Part shown: piece after piece, positions 21,934 to 30,307 of the stretch
Layout: each line of letters opens with the position of its first letter
Position numbering within the stretch: position 1 is the first letter of the stretch
NCBI RefSeq assembly: GCF_900115735.1
Contig: NZ_FOXO01000033.1
Location: 1 to 40,063, forward strand
Origin: Butyrivibrio proteoclasticus
Lineage (GTDB): Bacteria > Bacillota > Clostridia > Lachnospirales > Lachnospiraceae
Length of the DNA stretch: 40,063 nt
Direction: 5' to 3'
Position numbers and translations under genes: made by a program
Notes under the pieces: generated by a model
What the model saw: only the letters and a program-made list of their open reading frames with translations
Told to the model about the DNA's origin: nothing
The model's database searches: none

Positions 21934-23595
21934 ATGAAAAACAAAGTATTGAAAAACTCATTGGCTATTGCACTTGCAGCAACAATGGTAGTTGGATGCG
22001 GAAGTACAGCGCCGGCTGAGACGGGGGCAGAACCAAAAACAGAGACACAGACTCAAACAGCGACTAGTACTGAGAGCACTGATAGTGCTACAGCTGCAGA
22101 AGCAAGTAAGTATCAGACAACTTACGGCTCAAAGCAGTTTGATAATGTGACGATCACAGTAGAACTCTTTGACAGAAGCAATGCTCCTGATGGCTCAACT
22201 ATCACAGATAACAAGTGGACAAAGTATGTAAATGAGCAGATGAACAAGGTTGGAATCAACGTAGAGTTTGTCCCTGTTCCAAGATGGGATGAAGTAACAA
22301 AGATGCAGGCTATGGTAGCTTCTCAGACAGCTCCTGACCTTACGCTGACTTACACTTATGCTTATGCAGAAGACTACTATAACCAGGGCGGAACATGGAA
22401 TTTATCAGAGTTCATTGATGGAGCTGACCAGGCTCTTAACATGAAAAAATATCTTGGAAGTGACGTTATTGATATCGGAAGAAATGAAAGCGGCGAGCTC
22501 TATGGTATCGTGGCTAAGAGAGCTACAACTGCAAAGAGTAACTACTTTATCAGAAAAGACTGGCTTGATAAGCTGGGACTTGAGATTCCTACAAATCCCG
22601 ATGAACTGTACACAGCACTTGATAAGATGGTTCATGAGAATCCAAATGGTATGACAGGTGTTTCTGGCGCAATTATTTGGAACGGCTGGAACTTAAAGCA
22701 GGTATTTTCAAAGATTGCAGGGGACCCGCTAAAAGTTAATGTATGCGGCGGTGGTGAGGATGTCATTCAGGATTACTACGATCCTGGTATGTATGATTAT
22801 TATCAGTTCCTTAATAAACTCTACAACGGCGGAATCCTTCACCAGGAGTATTATAACCTTACAGAAGATGATTTCAAGAGTGAAATCGTAACCGGTAACC
22901 TTGGGTTCTGTGAATACAGCGTAAACGGTAATGTTGACGTACTTCGTGGATCACTTCTTAAGACATTAAAAGAGAATGTAAGTGATGCAGATTTTGTTTC
23001 TATTCCTCAGTTCAAGAATATAAATGATGGTCAGGTTTATTCAGCAGCATATGGTGCTGGCGGACTTATTGCTTTCTGCCCTAAGACAGCAAGTGAAGAA
23101 GTTGTAGAAGCATGCATGACATATCTTGACTGGATGTGCACAGAAGATGGCGGTTTCGTTCTTTATCATGGATTTGAAGGCGAACATTACGATATGGTTG
23201 ACGGAGTTCCGGTTGTTAAAGATGCTGAATACAATGCTCAGGATAAAGACTGGATCAGAACAGACCTCTTTATTGTAGGTAATCAGGGATACTTCGAGAC
23301 AGTTGATGACTTCAATAAGTGCACATCAAAGGAAGCTCCCGGATATGAAGATTATGTTATCCAAAACTATGAGTATGCTCTTGCAGGAACACTTAATCAC
23401 GATGCATCCTACACATCACCTTCTACAGCAGATCTGATCACAGATCTTAACATAGCAAAAGATGATTATCAGGTAAAGATGATCACATGTGCTCCTGAAG
23501 AATTTGATCAGATGTACAACGAATACATGGATGAACTTAAGTCAGTAGGAATTGACACAATCATTTCAGAGAGAGAAGAGCATTACAATAACTAA
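21934..23595 (+). CDS. Sugar-binding lipoprotein, system 1
   Basis: A 553-residue extracellular solute-binding protein of the large LplA/LipO-like class. It has a lipoprotein signal (LAIALAATMVVGC, Cys22), a Thr/Ser/Glu-rich linker to about residue 65, then the two-lobed binding domain. The lipid anchors it outside the membrane, where it hands oligosaccharides to the permeases. ATG 21934 follows AAGGAGG. A stable hairpin without a T-run sits directly after the gene (23603), which may protect the upstream mRNA and lower expression of the oxidoreductases that follow. Confidence 0.9.
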   Translation: MKNKVLKNSLAIALAATMVVGCGSTAPAETGAEPKTETQTQTATSTESTDSATAAEASKYQTTYGSKQFDNVTITVELFDRSNAPDGSTITDNKWTKYVNEQMNKVGINVEFVPVPRWDEVTKMQAMVASQTAPDLTLTYTYAYAEDYYNQGGTWNLSEFIDGADQALNMKKYLGSDVIDIGRNESGELYGIVAKRATTAKSNYFIRKDWLDKLGLEIPTNPDELYTALDKMVHENPNGMTGVSGAIIWNGWNLKQVFSKIAGDPLKVNVCGGGEDVIQDYYDPGMYDYYQFLNKLYNGGILHQEYYNLTEDDFKSEIVTGNLGFCEYSVNGNVDVLRGSLLKTLKENVSDADFVSIPQFKNINDGQVYSAAYGAGGLIAFCPKTASEEVVEACMTYLDWMCTEDGGFVLYHGFEGEHYDMVDGVPVVKDAEYNAQDKDWIRTDLFIVGNQGYFETVDDFNKCTSKEAPGYEDYVIQNYEYALAGTLNHDASYTSPSTADLITDLNIAKDDYQVKMITCAPEEFDQMYNEYMDELKSVGIDTIISEREEHYNN

Positions 23596-23602
23596 CCATA
23601 TC

Positions 23603-23637
23603 TATAGGGAAGCAGTTATTTTGACTGTTTCCCTATA
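23603..23637 (+). other. Intra-operon hairpin after the receptor gene
   Basis: TATAGGGAA and CAGT pair with ACTG and TTCCCTATA across TATTTTG. No T-run follows, so it is more likely an RNA-stabilising or partial-stop hairpin than a full terminator. It separates the highly expressed importer from the enzyme genes. Confidence 0.6.
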
Positions 23638-23662
23638 TTAAAAAAGAGGAGTATTTGGGGCT

Positions 23663-24748
23663 ATGGATAAAAAAGATGGAATGAATTATGCACCAAAAGG
23701 TAAGCCGGCACCGGTTGTGAACAAAGGAGAATTCGTCATTGCAGCGATAGCCCTTGATCATGGTCATATCTATGGCATGTGCAATGGACTTATTGAAGCC
23801 GGAGCAACGCTCAAGTGGGTATATGACAGGGATGTAAAAAAAGCTGAAGCTTTTCAGAAGGCATATCCGGAGGTAAAAATAGCATCTTCAGAGGATGAGA
23901 TATTAAATGATTCGGAAGTAAAACTTGTTTGTGGAGCGGCAGAGACCTGGAAGAGGTGTGAACTTGGAATAAGAGTAATGGAGCATGGGAAAGACTATTT
24001 TACCGATAAAGCGCCACTTACGACTTTGGAGCAGCTTTCAATGGCAAAAGAAACAGTAGCCAAAACCGGAAAGAAATATATGGTCTATTACAGTGAAAGA
24101 ATCCACGTTGAGTCTGCAGTTTTTGCTGCCCAGCTTGTGGATGAGGGGGCTATAGGAACACCCATCCATGTGGATGGCTTTGGGCCTCACAGAGTAGGTA
24201 ATCCAAAGGGGAGACCAGACTGGTTTTTTGAAAAAGAAAAATATGGCGGAATATTATGTGATATTGGTTCCCATCAGATAGAGCAGTTTTTATACTATTG
24301 CAGAGTCAAAGATGCGCATGTGGCATATAGTGAAGTTGGCAATTATGGGCACCCGGATTATCCGGAACTTGAAGACTTTGGTGATGCAATAATTGTAGGT
24401 GATAATGGTACAACCCAGCATTTCAGAGTTGACTGGTTTACCCCGGATGGCCTCTCAACCTGGGGAGATGGAAGAACAATAATACTTGGAACTGAAGGAT
24501 ATATCGAGATAAGAAAGTATGTAAACATTGGTACAGGAGATGGAACCTGTGATCATGTTTATCTTGTAAATAAGGATGGAGAACAGCATTTTGAAGTTAA
24601 TGGAAAAGTGGGATTCCCATTCTTTGGACAGCTCATTTTGGACTGTATCAACAGAACTGAAAATGCAATGACGCAGGAACATGCCTTTAAAGCGGCTGAA
24701 TTGTGCGTAAAAGCTGAAATGGAAGCTAAATATTTAACGCATAAATAA
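23663..24748 (+). CDS. Gfo/Idh/MocA oxidoreductase 1 (atypical)
   Basis: A 361-residue NAD(P)-dependent oxidoreductase-like protein. The usual GxGxxG at the start is replaced by AIALDHGHIYG, and the catalytic EKP by DKAPL (near residue 115). The C-terminal GGILCDIGSHQIEQFLYY still matches the family's sugar-binding G-x3-D-x-G-x-H motif. It therefore keeps the fold but may bind its cofactor differently. Known relatives oxidise or reduce sugars and inositols. It lies behind the receptor in the first importer operon and ahead of two more members. Its ribosome site is AGAGGAG. Confidence 0.82.
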   Translation: MDKKDGMNYAPKGKPAPVVNKGEFVIAAIALDHGHIYGMCNGLIEAGATLKWVYDRDVKKAEAFQKAYPEVKIASSEDEILNDSEVKLVCGAAETWKRCELGIRVMEHGKDYFTDKAPLTTLEQLSMAKETVAKTGKKYMVYYSERIHVESAVFAAQLVDEGAIGTPIHVDGFGPHRVGNPKGRPDWFFEKEKYGGILCDIGSHQIEQFLYYCRVKDAHVAYSEVGNYGHPDYPELEDFGDAIIVGDNGTTQHFRVDWFTPDGLSTWGDGRTIILGTEGYIEIRKYVNIGTGDGTCDHVYLVNKDGEQHFEVNGKVGFPFFGQLILDCINRTENAMTQEHAFKAAELCVKAEMEAKYLTHK

Positions 24749-24762
24749 TAGGGGAGAAAAGT

Positions 24763-25929
24763 ATGATAAACGTTGCAATAGTTGGAACGGGTAATATTTC
24801 CAATCTTCATGTACAGGGACTGTTGGAGTTTCCTGAAAGATGCAAAATCGTAGCTCTTTGCGATATATATCCCAATAAAGCTGAAAGCATAAAAGAAAAA
24901 TACAATCTTGGAAGTGATGTAAGAGTATTTGCTGATCATAAGAGTATGCTTGCTTCAGACGTAAAAATAGATTTAGTTCATGTCTGTACACCACCTTATG
25001 TACATGCATCAATAAGCATTGATTGTATGAATGCCGGGAAAAACGTCCTTGTGGAAAAGCCAATGGCAGCAAGCCTTGAAGAGTGCGATAGGATGTTGGA
25101 AGCTGAAAAGAAAAACAACGTAACCCTTGGAGTAATAGCGCAGAACAGATTCAGAGATGGGGTATATAAGCTAAAACAGCTGGCAAAGTCAGGCCTTGCC
25201 GGTAAAATCTGTCTTGCCAGAGTTGATTCCCAGTGGTGGAGAGCCCATTGTTACTATGATCTTTGGTGGCGAGGAACCTGGGAAAAAGAGGGAGGTGGGC
25301 CTACGCTTAATCATGCAGTTCATCATATAGATATGCTCAATTGGATAGAAGAGAGATCTCCTGTTGAAGCGACCGCGGTATTGACCAATGTTATGCATGA
25401 TAATGCTGAAGTGGAGGATTTGTCACTGGCATGTCTGAAATATGAGGATGGATCTGTGGCAGAAGTTATTTCATCTGTAGTTAGCCATGGTGAGGAACAG
25501 GGAATCACTCTTCAGTGTGCCGATGCCAAGATTTCCATGCCGTGGAGTCTTAAGGCTGAGGTAGGAATGGAAAATGGATTCCCGGTAGATGGGGGGAACA
25601 CTGAACTTATCGAGAAAATAAATAAGTTCTATGATGAATTGCCTGATCTTAAATATGAAGGGCATACCGGCGAGATAGATGATTACCTTTCCGCATTGGA
25701 GAATGGCAGAAAACCACTGATAACAGGAGAAGATGGAAAAAGAACGATTGAAGTAATAACAGCTATTTACGTAGCGGGGTTTGAAAAGAAAACTATCAGC
25801 CTTCCTATAGCTGAGAACTCGGAATATTACAAGGCTGACGGCATACAGAAAAACGCAGTGCACTTTTATGAAAAAAAATCATTTGTTGAGAATTTTACAG
25901 AGGAAAAAATAACAGTAGGAAACTATTGA
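24763..25929 (+). CDS. Gfo/Idh/MocA oxidoreductase 2
   Basis: A 388-residue enzyme with a regular Rossmann start (NVAIVGTGNISNLHVQGL), the catalytic lysine motif VEKPMA near residue 100, and the substrate-side GGPTLNHAVHHIDML near residue 180. The tail beyond residue 345 is longer than usual and charged. It probably interconverts a hydroxyl and a keto group on an imported sugar with NAD(H). It sits 14 bases behind oxidoreductase 1, and its TGA overlaps the ATG of number 3, so all three are translated together and probably act on one pathway. The substrate is not visible from sequence. Confidence 0.9.
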   Translation: MINVAIVGTGNISNLHVQGLLEFPERCKIVALCDIYPNKAESIKEKYNLGSDVRVFADHKSMLASDVKIDLVHVCTPPYVHASISIDCMNAGKNVLVEKPMAASLEECDRMLEAEKKNNVTLGVIAQNRFRDGVYKLKQLAKSGLAGKICLARVDSQWWRAHCYYDLWWRGTWEKEGGGPTLNHAVHHIDMLNWIEERSPVEATAVLTNVMHDNAEVEDLSLACLKYEDGSVAEVISSVVSHGEEQGITLQCADAKISMPWSLKAEVGMENGFPVDGGNTELIEKINKFYDELPDLKYEGHTGEIDDYLSALENGRKPLITGEDGKRTIEVITAIYVAGFEKKTISLPIAENSEYYKADGIQKNAVHFYEKKSFVENFTEEKITVGNY

Positions 25930-27122
25930 TGGGTATGAAAATGGTTCGATATGGCATAATTGGAATTGGAAATATGGGAAGTGCGCATGCAAAAGCTCTT
26001 TTCAATGGTGAGGTTAAAAATTCGACTTTGACCTGTGTATGTGATTGTGATAAAAATCGGATTGACTGGGCAAGGGGACAGTTTGGGGACAAGATCTCAT
26101 ATTACGCGGATTATAGAGAGATGCTTTCGTCTAGCAATTTGGATGTGTGTCTTATTGCAACGCCCCATTATCAACATACCAAAATGGCAATAGATGCCTT
26201 TGATAGAGGATTACATGTTTTAACAGAAAAACCCGCAGGAGTTGATACAAAGTCAGTTGAACTCATGGATAAAAAAGCTTTAGAGAGCGGCAAAAGTTTT
26301 GGAATAATGTTCAACCAAAGAACCAGCAATATATTTAGTGCCCTTAAGAGCTTTGTTGACCTTGGGATACTTGGAGATATAAAGAGATTTAACTGGATAA
26401 TCAGCAACTGGTATAGGACTCAGGCATACTATGAGTCATCAGGCTGGAGAGCATCCTGGAATGGCGAGGGAGGCGGAGTATTGCTTAATCAGGCACCGCA
26501 TAACCTTGATATATGGCAATGGATAATGGGAATGCCTTCATCGCTTACAGCTTTTTGTCATGAAGGATTGTTCCATGATGTTGATGTTGAGGATGATGCA
26601 ACGATATATGCTGAATATAGCAATGGAGCAACAGCTACTTTCATAACTTCAACAGGAGAGTATCCGGGCAGCAACAGGCTTGAAATCAGCGGGACTTATG
26701 GCAAAGCAATTGCAGAAAATGGAGTGCTGAAACTTTTTCTTTTGAAAAAGGACGAGAGGAAGATTTGTTTTAACTCTAAAGAATCCATGCCTTGTGAAGA
26801 GGTTACAGAGATAGTCTTAAATCTAAAAGACGAACGGGATGGACATATTCTTATTATGGAAAATTTCAGTGATCACATTTTGAATGGAACAAAACTCATA
26901 GCACCGGGAGAGGAGGGGATTAAGAGTCTTGGAATCAGCAATGCTGCATATCTTTCTTCATGGAAAAGAAGTGTTGTTGACCTTCCGGTTGATGAAGATG
27001 AGTTTTTATTTTATCTCAATAGAAAAAAAGCATCTGAGGTGTCTGGCAAATTAGCTAAAAAATCTAAAGGTGCTATAAATGATATGGGTAATTATAGCAG
27101 ACGATGGTCTGTTCAATGGTAA
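25929..27122 (+). CDS. Gfo/Idh/MocA oxidoreductase 3
   Basis: A 397-residue enzyme with YGIIGIGNMGSAHAKAL at the start, TEKPAGV near residue 97 and GGVLLNQAPHNLDIW near residue 180. It is of the same kind as number 2 but not a recent copy. The start overlaps the previous stop (TGATG). A TTG one codon earlier is open but less likely. After about residue 350 the sequence is an unusual Ser/Lys-rich tail. Three such enzymes in a row suggest a short redox sequence on a sugar, for example oxidation, change at a neighbouring carbon, and reduction. It ends at a bidirectional terminator. Confidence 0.9.
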   Translation: MGMKMVRYGIIGIGNMGSAHAKALFNGEVKNSTLTCVCDCDKNRIDWARGQFGDKISYYADYREMLSSSNLDVCLIATPHYQHTKMAIDAFDRGLHVLTEKPAGVDTKSVELMDKKALESGKSFGIMFNQRTSNIFSALKSFVDLGILGDIKRFNWIISNWYRTQAYYESSGWRASWNGEGGGVLLNQAPHNLDIWQWIMGMPSSLTAFCHEGLFHDVDVEDDATIYAEYSNGATATFITSTGEYPGSNRLEISGTYGKAIAENGVLKLFLLKKDERKICFNSKESMPCEEVTEIVLNLKDERDGHILIMENFSDHILNGTKLIAPGEEGIKSLGISNAAYLSSWKRSVVDLPVDEDEFLFYLNRKKASEVSGKLAKKSKGAINDMGNYSRRWSVQW

Positions 27123-27125
27123 AAG

Positions 27126-27152
27126 AAAAAAGTGCCTTGTAGGCACTTTTTT
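27126..27152. terminator. Bidirectional terminator between convergent genes
   Basis: AAAAAAGTGCC pairs with GGCACTTTTTT across TTGTA. A-run and T-run flank the stem, so it can end both the oxidoreductase operon and the lacI-type gene. Confidence 0.8.
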
Positions 27153-28203
27153 ACATTTTCGTGGATTCTCTATAGATCAGATCTGTTTCTGTATAAGTGA
27201 TGCGGTAGTTAAGATCAGGCTGCTCAATTCTTGACATTATCAGGTTGGCAGCAGAATATCCTATTATCTGACTGTGGATATGACTGGTAGAAAGAGATGG
27301 TGTCATTATCTTGGACTCCGGTGAATCGTCAAATCCAAACAGCTTAATATCTCTTGGACATTCAATTCCCATTTTTCTAAGTCCATACAAAAGATCCAGT
27401 GCAACGAAATCGTTGGCACATATGAATAATTCAGGTAATTCTTCCATATTCTCAAGAGCTTTATATAAATAATCTTTGTACTGGCTGTCGTGACTGTGGA
27501 CTTCGGACAGACAGTATTTTTCGTTGAACTCAAGGTTATTGATGTAAAGAGCTTCTCTGAATGCTGTGAAACGCTCATAGAAGGAGCGGCAGTGAGTTAC
27601 CTGTCCGACAAATCCGATTTTTGTGATGCCTTTTTTGCTCAGGTCATTTATAACGGTGTAAATACTCGAAGAGTTATCCATTAAAAGAAGATCTGCATTT
27701 AAAGGTTTCCAATAGCTTGCTACAGGTGCATCAACCATAAGAACAGGGATTCCCAGATTGCACAGCATTTCACAATAAGGATGATTGAACATCTCAATAC
27801 ACATTATTGCTCTGGTGTTGTCAGGATTAAATGAAAGCGGGAGACTGAGTTCTGCCACATTGTTCTCGTCTACTCTGTGCATTGTAAGGCTGTATCCAAG
27901 AATCGATATCTCATTCTGAAACTTGTCGATCATAGTGGAAGCAAAGTGAGAGTTAGTAAGAAGTCCTCCGGTGAAAAGAGCTATCTCTCCGGCAGCTTTA
28001 TTTCTGGTAAAAGAAGGATTCTTGATATCAGCTACAGAGTTTGCATATGAAAACTGTTTGTATCCCATAGCTATAGCTTTTTCTAAAACCCTTTGCCTCG
28101 TTGTCTCAGCTAAAACACCCGTATTGTTGATCGCTTTTGAAACTGTATTTCTGGATACTCCAAGAGCATCTGCTATATCCTGAAGTGTAACCTTGGTTGC
28201 CAT
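27151..28203 (-). CDS. LacI-family repressor of the second importer / fructosidase operon
   Basis: A 350-residue protein. The N-terminal helix-turn-helix is VTLQDIADALGVSRNTVSKA, then INNTGVLAETTR, a textbook LacI/GalR DNA-binding domain. The rest is a periplasmic-binding-like sensor domain (SLSTSHIHSQIIGYSAANLI near the end). It is divergent from the permease at 28401. The shared 197-bp gap contains several ATGTAAAA-type motifs around a good promoter, so it most likely represses that operon, and perhaps itself, until a sugar is present. The ATG at 28201-28203 follows GGAGATTAC. Confidence 0.9.
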   Translation of the reverse strand: MATKVTLQDIADALGVSRNTVSKAINNTGVLAETTRQRVLEKAIAMGYKQFSYANSVADIKNPSFTRNKAAGEIALFTGGLLTNSHFASTMIDKFQNEISILGYSLTMHRVDENNVAELSLPLSFNPDNTRAIMCIEMFNHPYCEMLCNLGIPVLMVDAPVASYWKPLNADLLLMDNSSSIYTVINDLSKKGITKIGFVGQVTHCRSFYERFTAFREALYINNLEFNEKYCLSEVHSHDSQYKDYLYKALENMEELPELFICANDFVALDLLYGLRKMGIECPRDIKLFGFDDSPESKIMTPSLSTSHIHSQIIGYSAANLIMSRIEQPDLNYRITYTETDLIYRESTKM

Positions 28204-28259
28204 TGTAATCTCCGTTCTTTAGTGGTTTTTCTTATGCATAATATCCATATCATTATAAA

Positions 28260-28380
28260 ATGTAAAAATCATTGTGTCAAATGTAAAAATAAAATGATGC
28301 AAATGTAAAATAATTATGTTGACACCAGATTTTGCTTATGTTATATTTTACATACGCAAAAGAAATTGTTACATTTGTAA
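28260..28380. promoter_or_regulatory. Cluster of ATGTAAAA operator-like motifs
   Basis: ATGTAAAAAT occurs at 28260 and 28281 and ATGTAAAATA at 28303, spaced 21 and 22 nt (two helical turns). The inverted form ATTTTACAT lies over and after the -10 (28345-28353). The dyad TTACA-TT-TGTAA (28369-28380) lies ahead of the ribosome site. This looks like a multi-site operator for the LacI-type protein. Confidence 0.5.
28319..28347 (+). promoter_or_regulatory. Sigma-A promoter of the second importer operon
   Basis: TTGACA (28319-28324), a 17-nt spacer and TATATT (28342-28347). The start would fall near 28354, inside the operator-like cluster. Confidence 0.75.
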
Positions 28381-28400
28381 AATGTTTAAGGAGGGGCGTT

Positions 28401-29321
28401 ATGAATGCAAAAGCAAAGGATAACAGCTTACATAATACATTCATATACATTAAGCAGCACTGGCAACTGTACGTATTCTTTTTAGGACCTGCACTGATTC
28501 TTACTATCGTATTCAGATATATTCCGATGGGTGGAATTTTGATCGCATTCCAAAAATATAATCCTTTTAAAGGAATACTTGGAAGCGAGTGGGTAGGGTT
28601 TAAGTACTTCCAGCAGTTCCTATCATCACCTGACTTTTTCCAATATCTTACAAATACATTAAAACTTAGTATTTTCGGTCTTCTTTGGGGCTTCCCAATG
28701 CCGATCATATTGGCACTCTTACTTAACAGAGTGACAAGCAGCAGTATCAAGCAGAAAATTCAGCTGGTTCTTTACATGCCAAACTTTATTTCAGTCATCG
28801 TTCTCTGTGGTATGGTCAGAATACTTCTTTCAGTAACAGGACCTCTTAACCTTTTGCTTGGAACGAGCATAAACTTCCTTACGATCCCGGCAGCTTTCAG
28901 ACCAATTTACATTATAAGCGGAATCTGGCAGGGAGCAGGTTGGGCATCAATCATGTACACCGCGGCTTTGTCCAATGCCAGCAAGGAGCTTAAAGAGGCA
29001 GCGCAGATTGACGGAGCGAATATCTGGCAGCAGATAAAGGCAGTTGAGTGGCCTGCTATAAAGGACATGGTTGTTATCCAGTTCATACTTCAGGCCGGAA
29101 ATATCATGAGCATAGGCTTTGAGAAAGCTTATGCATTACAGTCAGATATGAACCTTGCTTCATCTGAGATCATAGCAACTTATGTTTACAAAAAAGGTTT
29201 GCTTAATGGTGATTACAGTTATTCCACAGCGGTAGGTCTTTTCAATACTATCGTCAATGTCATTCTTCTTATCACAGTTAATAAAGTAGTAGAGAAGCTC
29301 AATGACGGACAGGGATTATAA
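28401..29321 (+). CDS. ABC sugar importer permease (LplB type), system 2
   Basis: A 306-residue six-helix permease. It contains LYVFFLGPALILTIVFRYIP and FQKYNPFKGILGS near the N-terminus, and the EAA loop KEAAQIDGANIWQ around residue 200. ATG 28401 is set by AAGGAGG seven bases upstream; the frame is open back to 28332, but that part lies over the promoter. It is a paralogue of the permease at 20104. It is the first gene of an operon with a second permease, a receptor, a fructosidase and a sugar kinase. That context suggests that system 2 imports fructose-containing oligosaccharides. Confidence 0.9.
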   Translation: MNAKAKDNSLHNTFIYIKQHWQLYVFFLGPALILTIVFRYIPMGGILIAFQKYNPFKGILGSEWVGFKYFQQFLSSPDFFQYLTNTLKLSIFGLLWGFPMPIILALLLNRVTSSSIKQKIQLVLYMPNFISVIVLCGMVRILLSVTGPLNLLLGTSINFLTIPAAFRPIYIISGIWQGAGWASIMYTAALSNASKELKEAAQIDGANIWQQIKAVEWPAIKDMVVIQFILQAGNIMSIGFEKAYALQSDMNLASSEIIATYVYKKGLLNGDYSYSTAVGLFNTIVNVILLITVNKVVEKLNDGQGL

Positions 29322-29333
29322 GGAGATATCAAA

Positions 29334-30251
29334 ATGGAAAAATCACTTTCAATCAGGAAAAAGAGCGAATTCGCAAGGGCATCGCTTGGAGATAAGACAT
29401 TTCTTCTTGTTGGATATATTATCCTTGCAGCATTTGTACTGGCTATTATAGGACCCATGATCTATATCATAATTGCTTCATTCATGGATCCTATAACACT
29501 TCAGAATAAAGGAATAGTCTTTGATCTTAGCAAGTGGACACTCACAGCTTACGAGAGAGTAATGACAAACCCACAGATCTGGACAGGATTCTTCAACGCA
29601 GTACTTTATTCAGTATTGTTCGCATTCATATCAGTTTTCGTTACACTGCTGTGTGCTTATCCAATGTCACGAGATGATTTTAAGGGTAAAAAAATATTCA
29701 ACACAATTTTTATCATAACGATGTTTTTTGGAGGCGGACTTATTCCTACATACCTTCTTGTCAGCAACTTAGGTCTTCTTGACAGTATGTGGGCAGTAAT
29801 CCTTCCGGGATCATTTAGCGTTTGGAACATGATAATTGCAAGAACCTATTACAAAGGAATTCCAAGTGAACTCAGAGAGGCAGCAGACGTTGACGGAGCT
29901 AATGAGCTTGTGTTCTTCTTTAGAATACTTCTTCCTGTCTGCACACCACTTATTGCAGTGCTTATCCTTTGGCAGTTCGTTGGAATGTGGAACAGCTACT
30001 TTGACGCAATGATCTATCTTAATTCTGCATACAAGCAGCCACTTCAGCTGGTGCTCAGAGCAATACTTATCCAGAACGAGCCTGATCCGGGAATGATTGC
30101 AGACATGCAGAGCACAGCCCAGAGAGCACAGCTTGCAGAACTTTTAAAATATGCAACCATCATAGTTTCAAGCTTACCACTTATAGTTATGTACCCATTC
30201 TTCCAGAAATACTTTGATTCAGGAATAATGGTGGGGTCGGTAAAAGGTTGA
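29334..30251 (+). CDS. ABC sugar importer permease (YtcP type), system 2
   Basis: A 305-residue partner permease, longer at the N-terminus than its paralogue (KSLSIRKKSEFARASLGDKT before the first helix). The EAA loop REAADVDGANELV lies near residue 185, and the end KYFDSGIMVGSVKG is typical. ATG 29334 follows AAGGAGAT, 12 bases after the previous stop. As with system 1, no ATPase gene is nearby. The ATP-binding subunit must come from elsewhere, normally an MsmX-like shared ATPase. Confidence 0.9.
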   Translation: MEKSLSIRKKSEFARASLGDKTFLLVGYIILAAFVLAIIGPMIYIIIASFMDPITLQNKGIVFDLSKWTLTAYERVMTNPQIWTGFFNAVLYSVLFAFISVFVTLLCAYPMSRDDFKGKKIFNTIFIITMFFGGGLIPTYLLVSNLGLLDSMWAVILPGSFSVWNMIIARTYYKGIPSELREAADVDGANELVFFFRILLPVCTPLIAVLILWQFVGMWNSYFDAMIYLNSAYKQPLQLVLRAILIQNEPDPGMIADMQSTAQRAQLAELLKYATIIVSSLPLIVMYPFFQKYFDSGIMVGSVKG

Positions 30252-30307
30252 GCAGAACTTCCTTATGGAGGTTTACTATATAAGTTAGAGGGAAAAGGAG
30301 AGGAAAA

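Noticed and set aside
23603..23637. Operon-ending terminator after the first receptor gene
   Set aside because: The stem is strong but no T-run follows, and the next gene starts 25 bases later with its own ribosome site.
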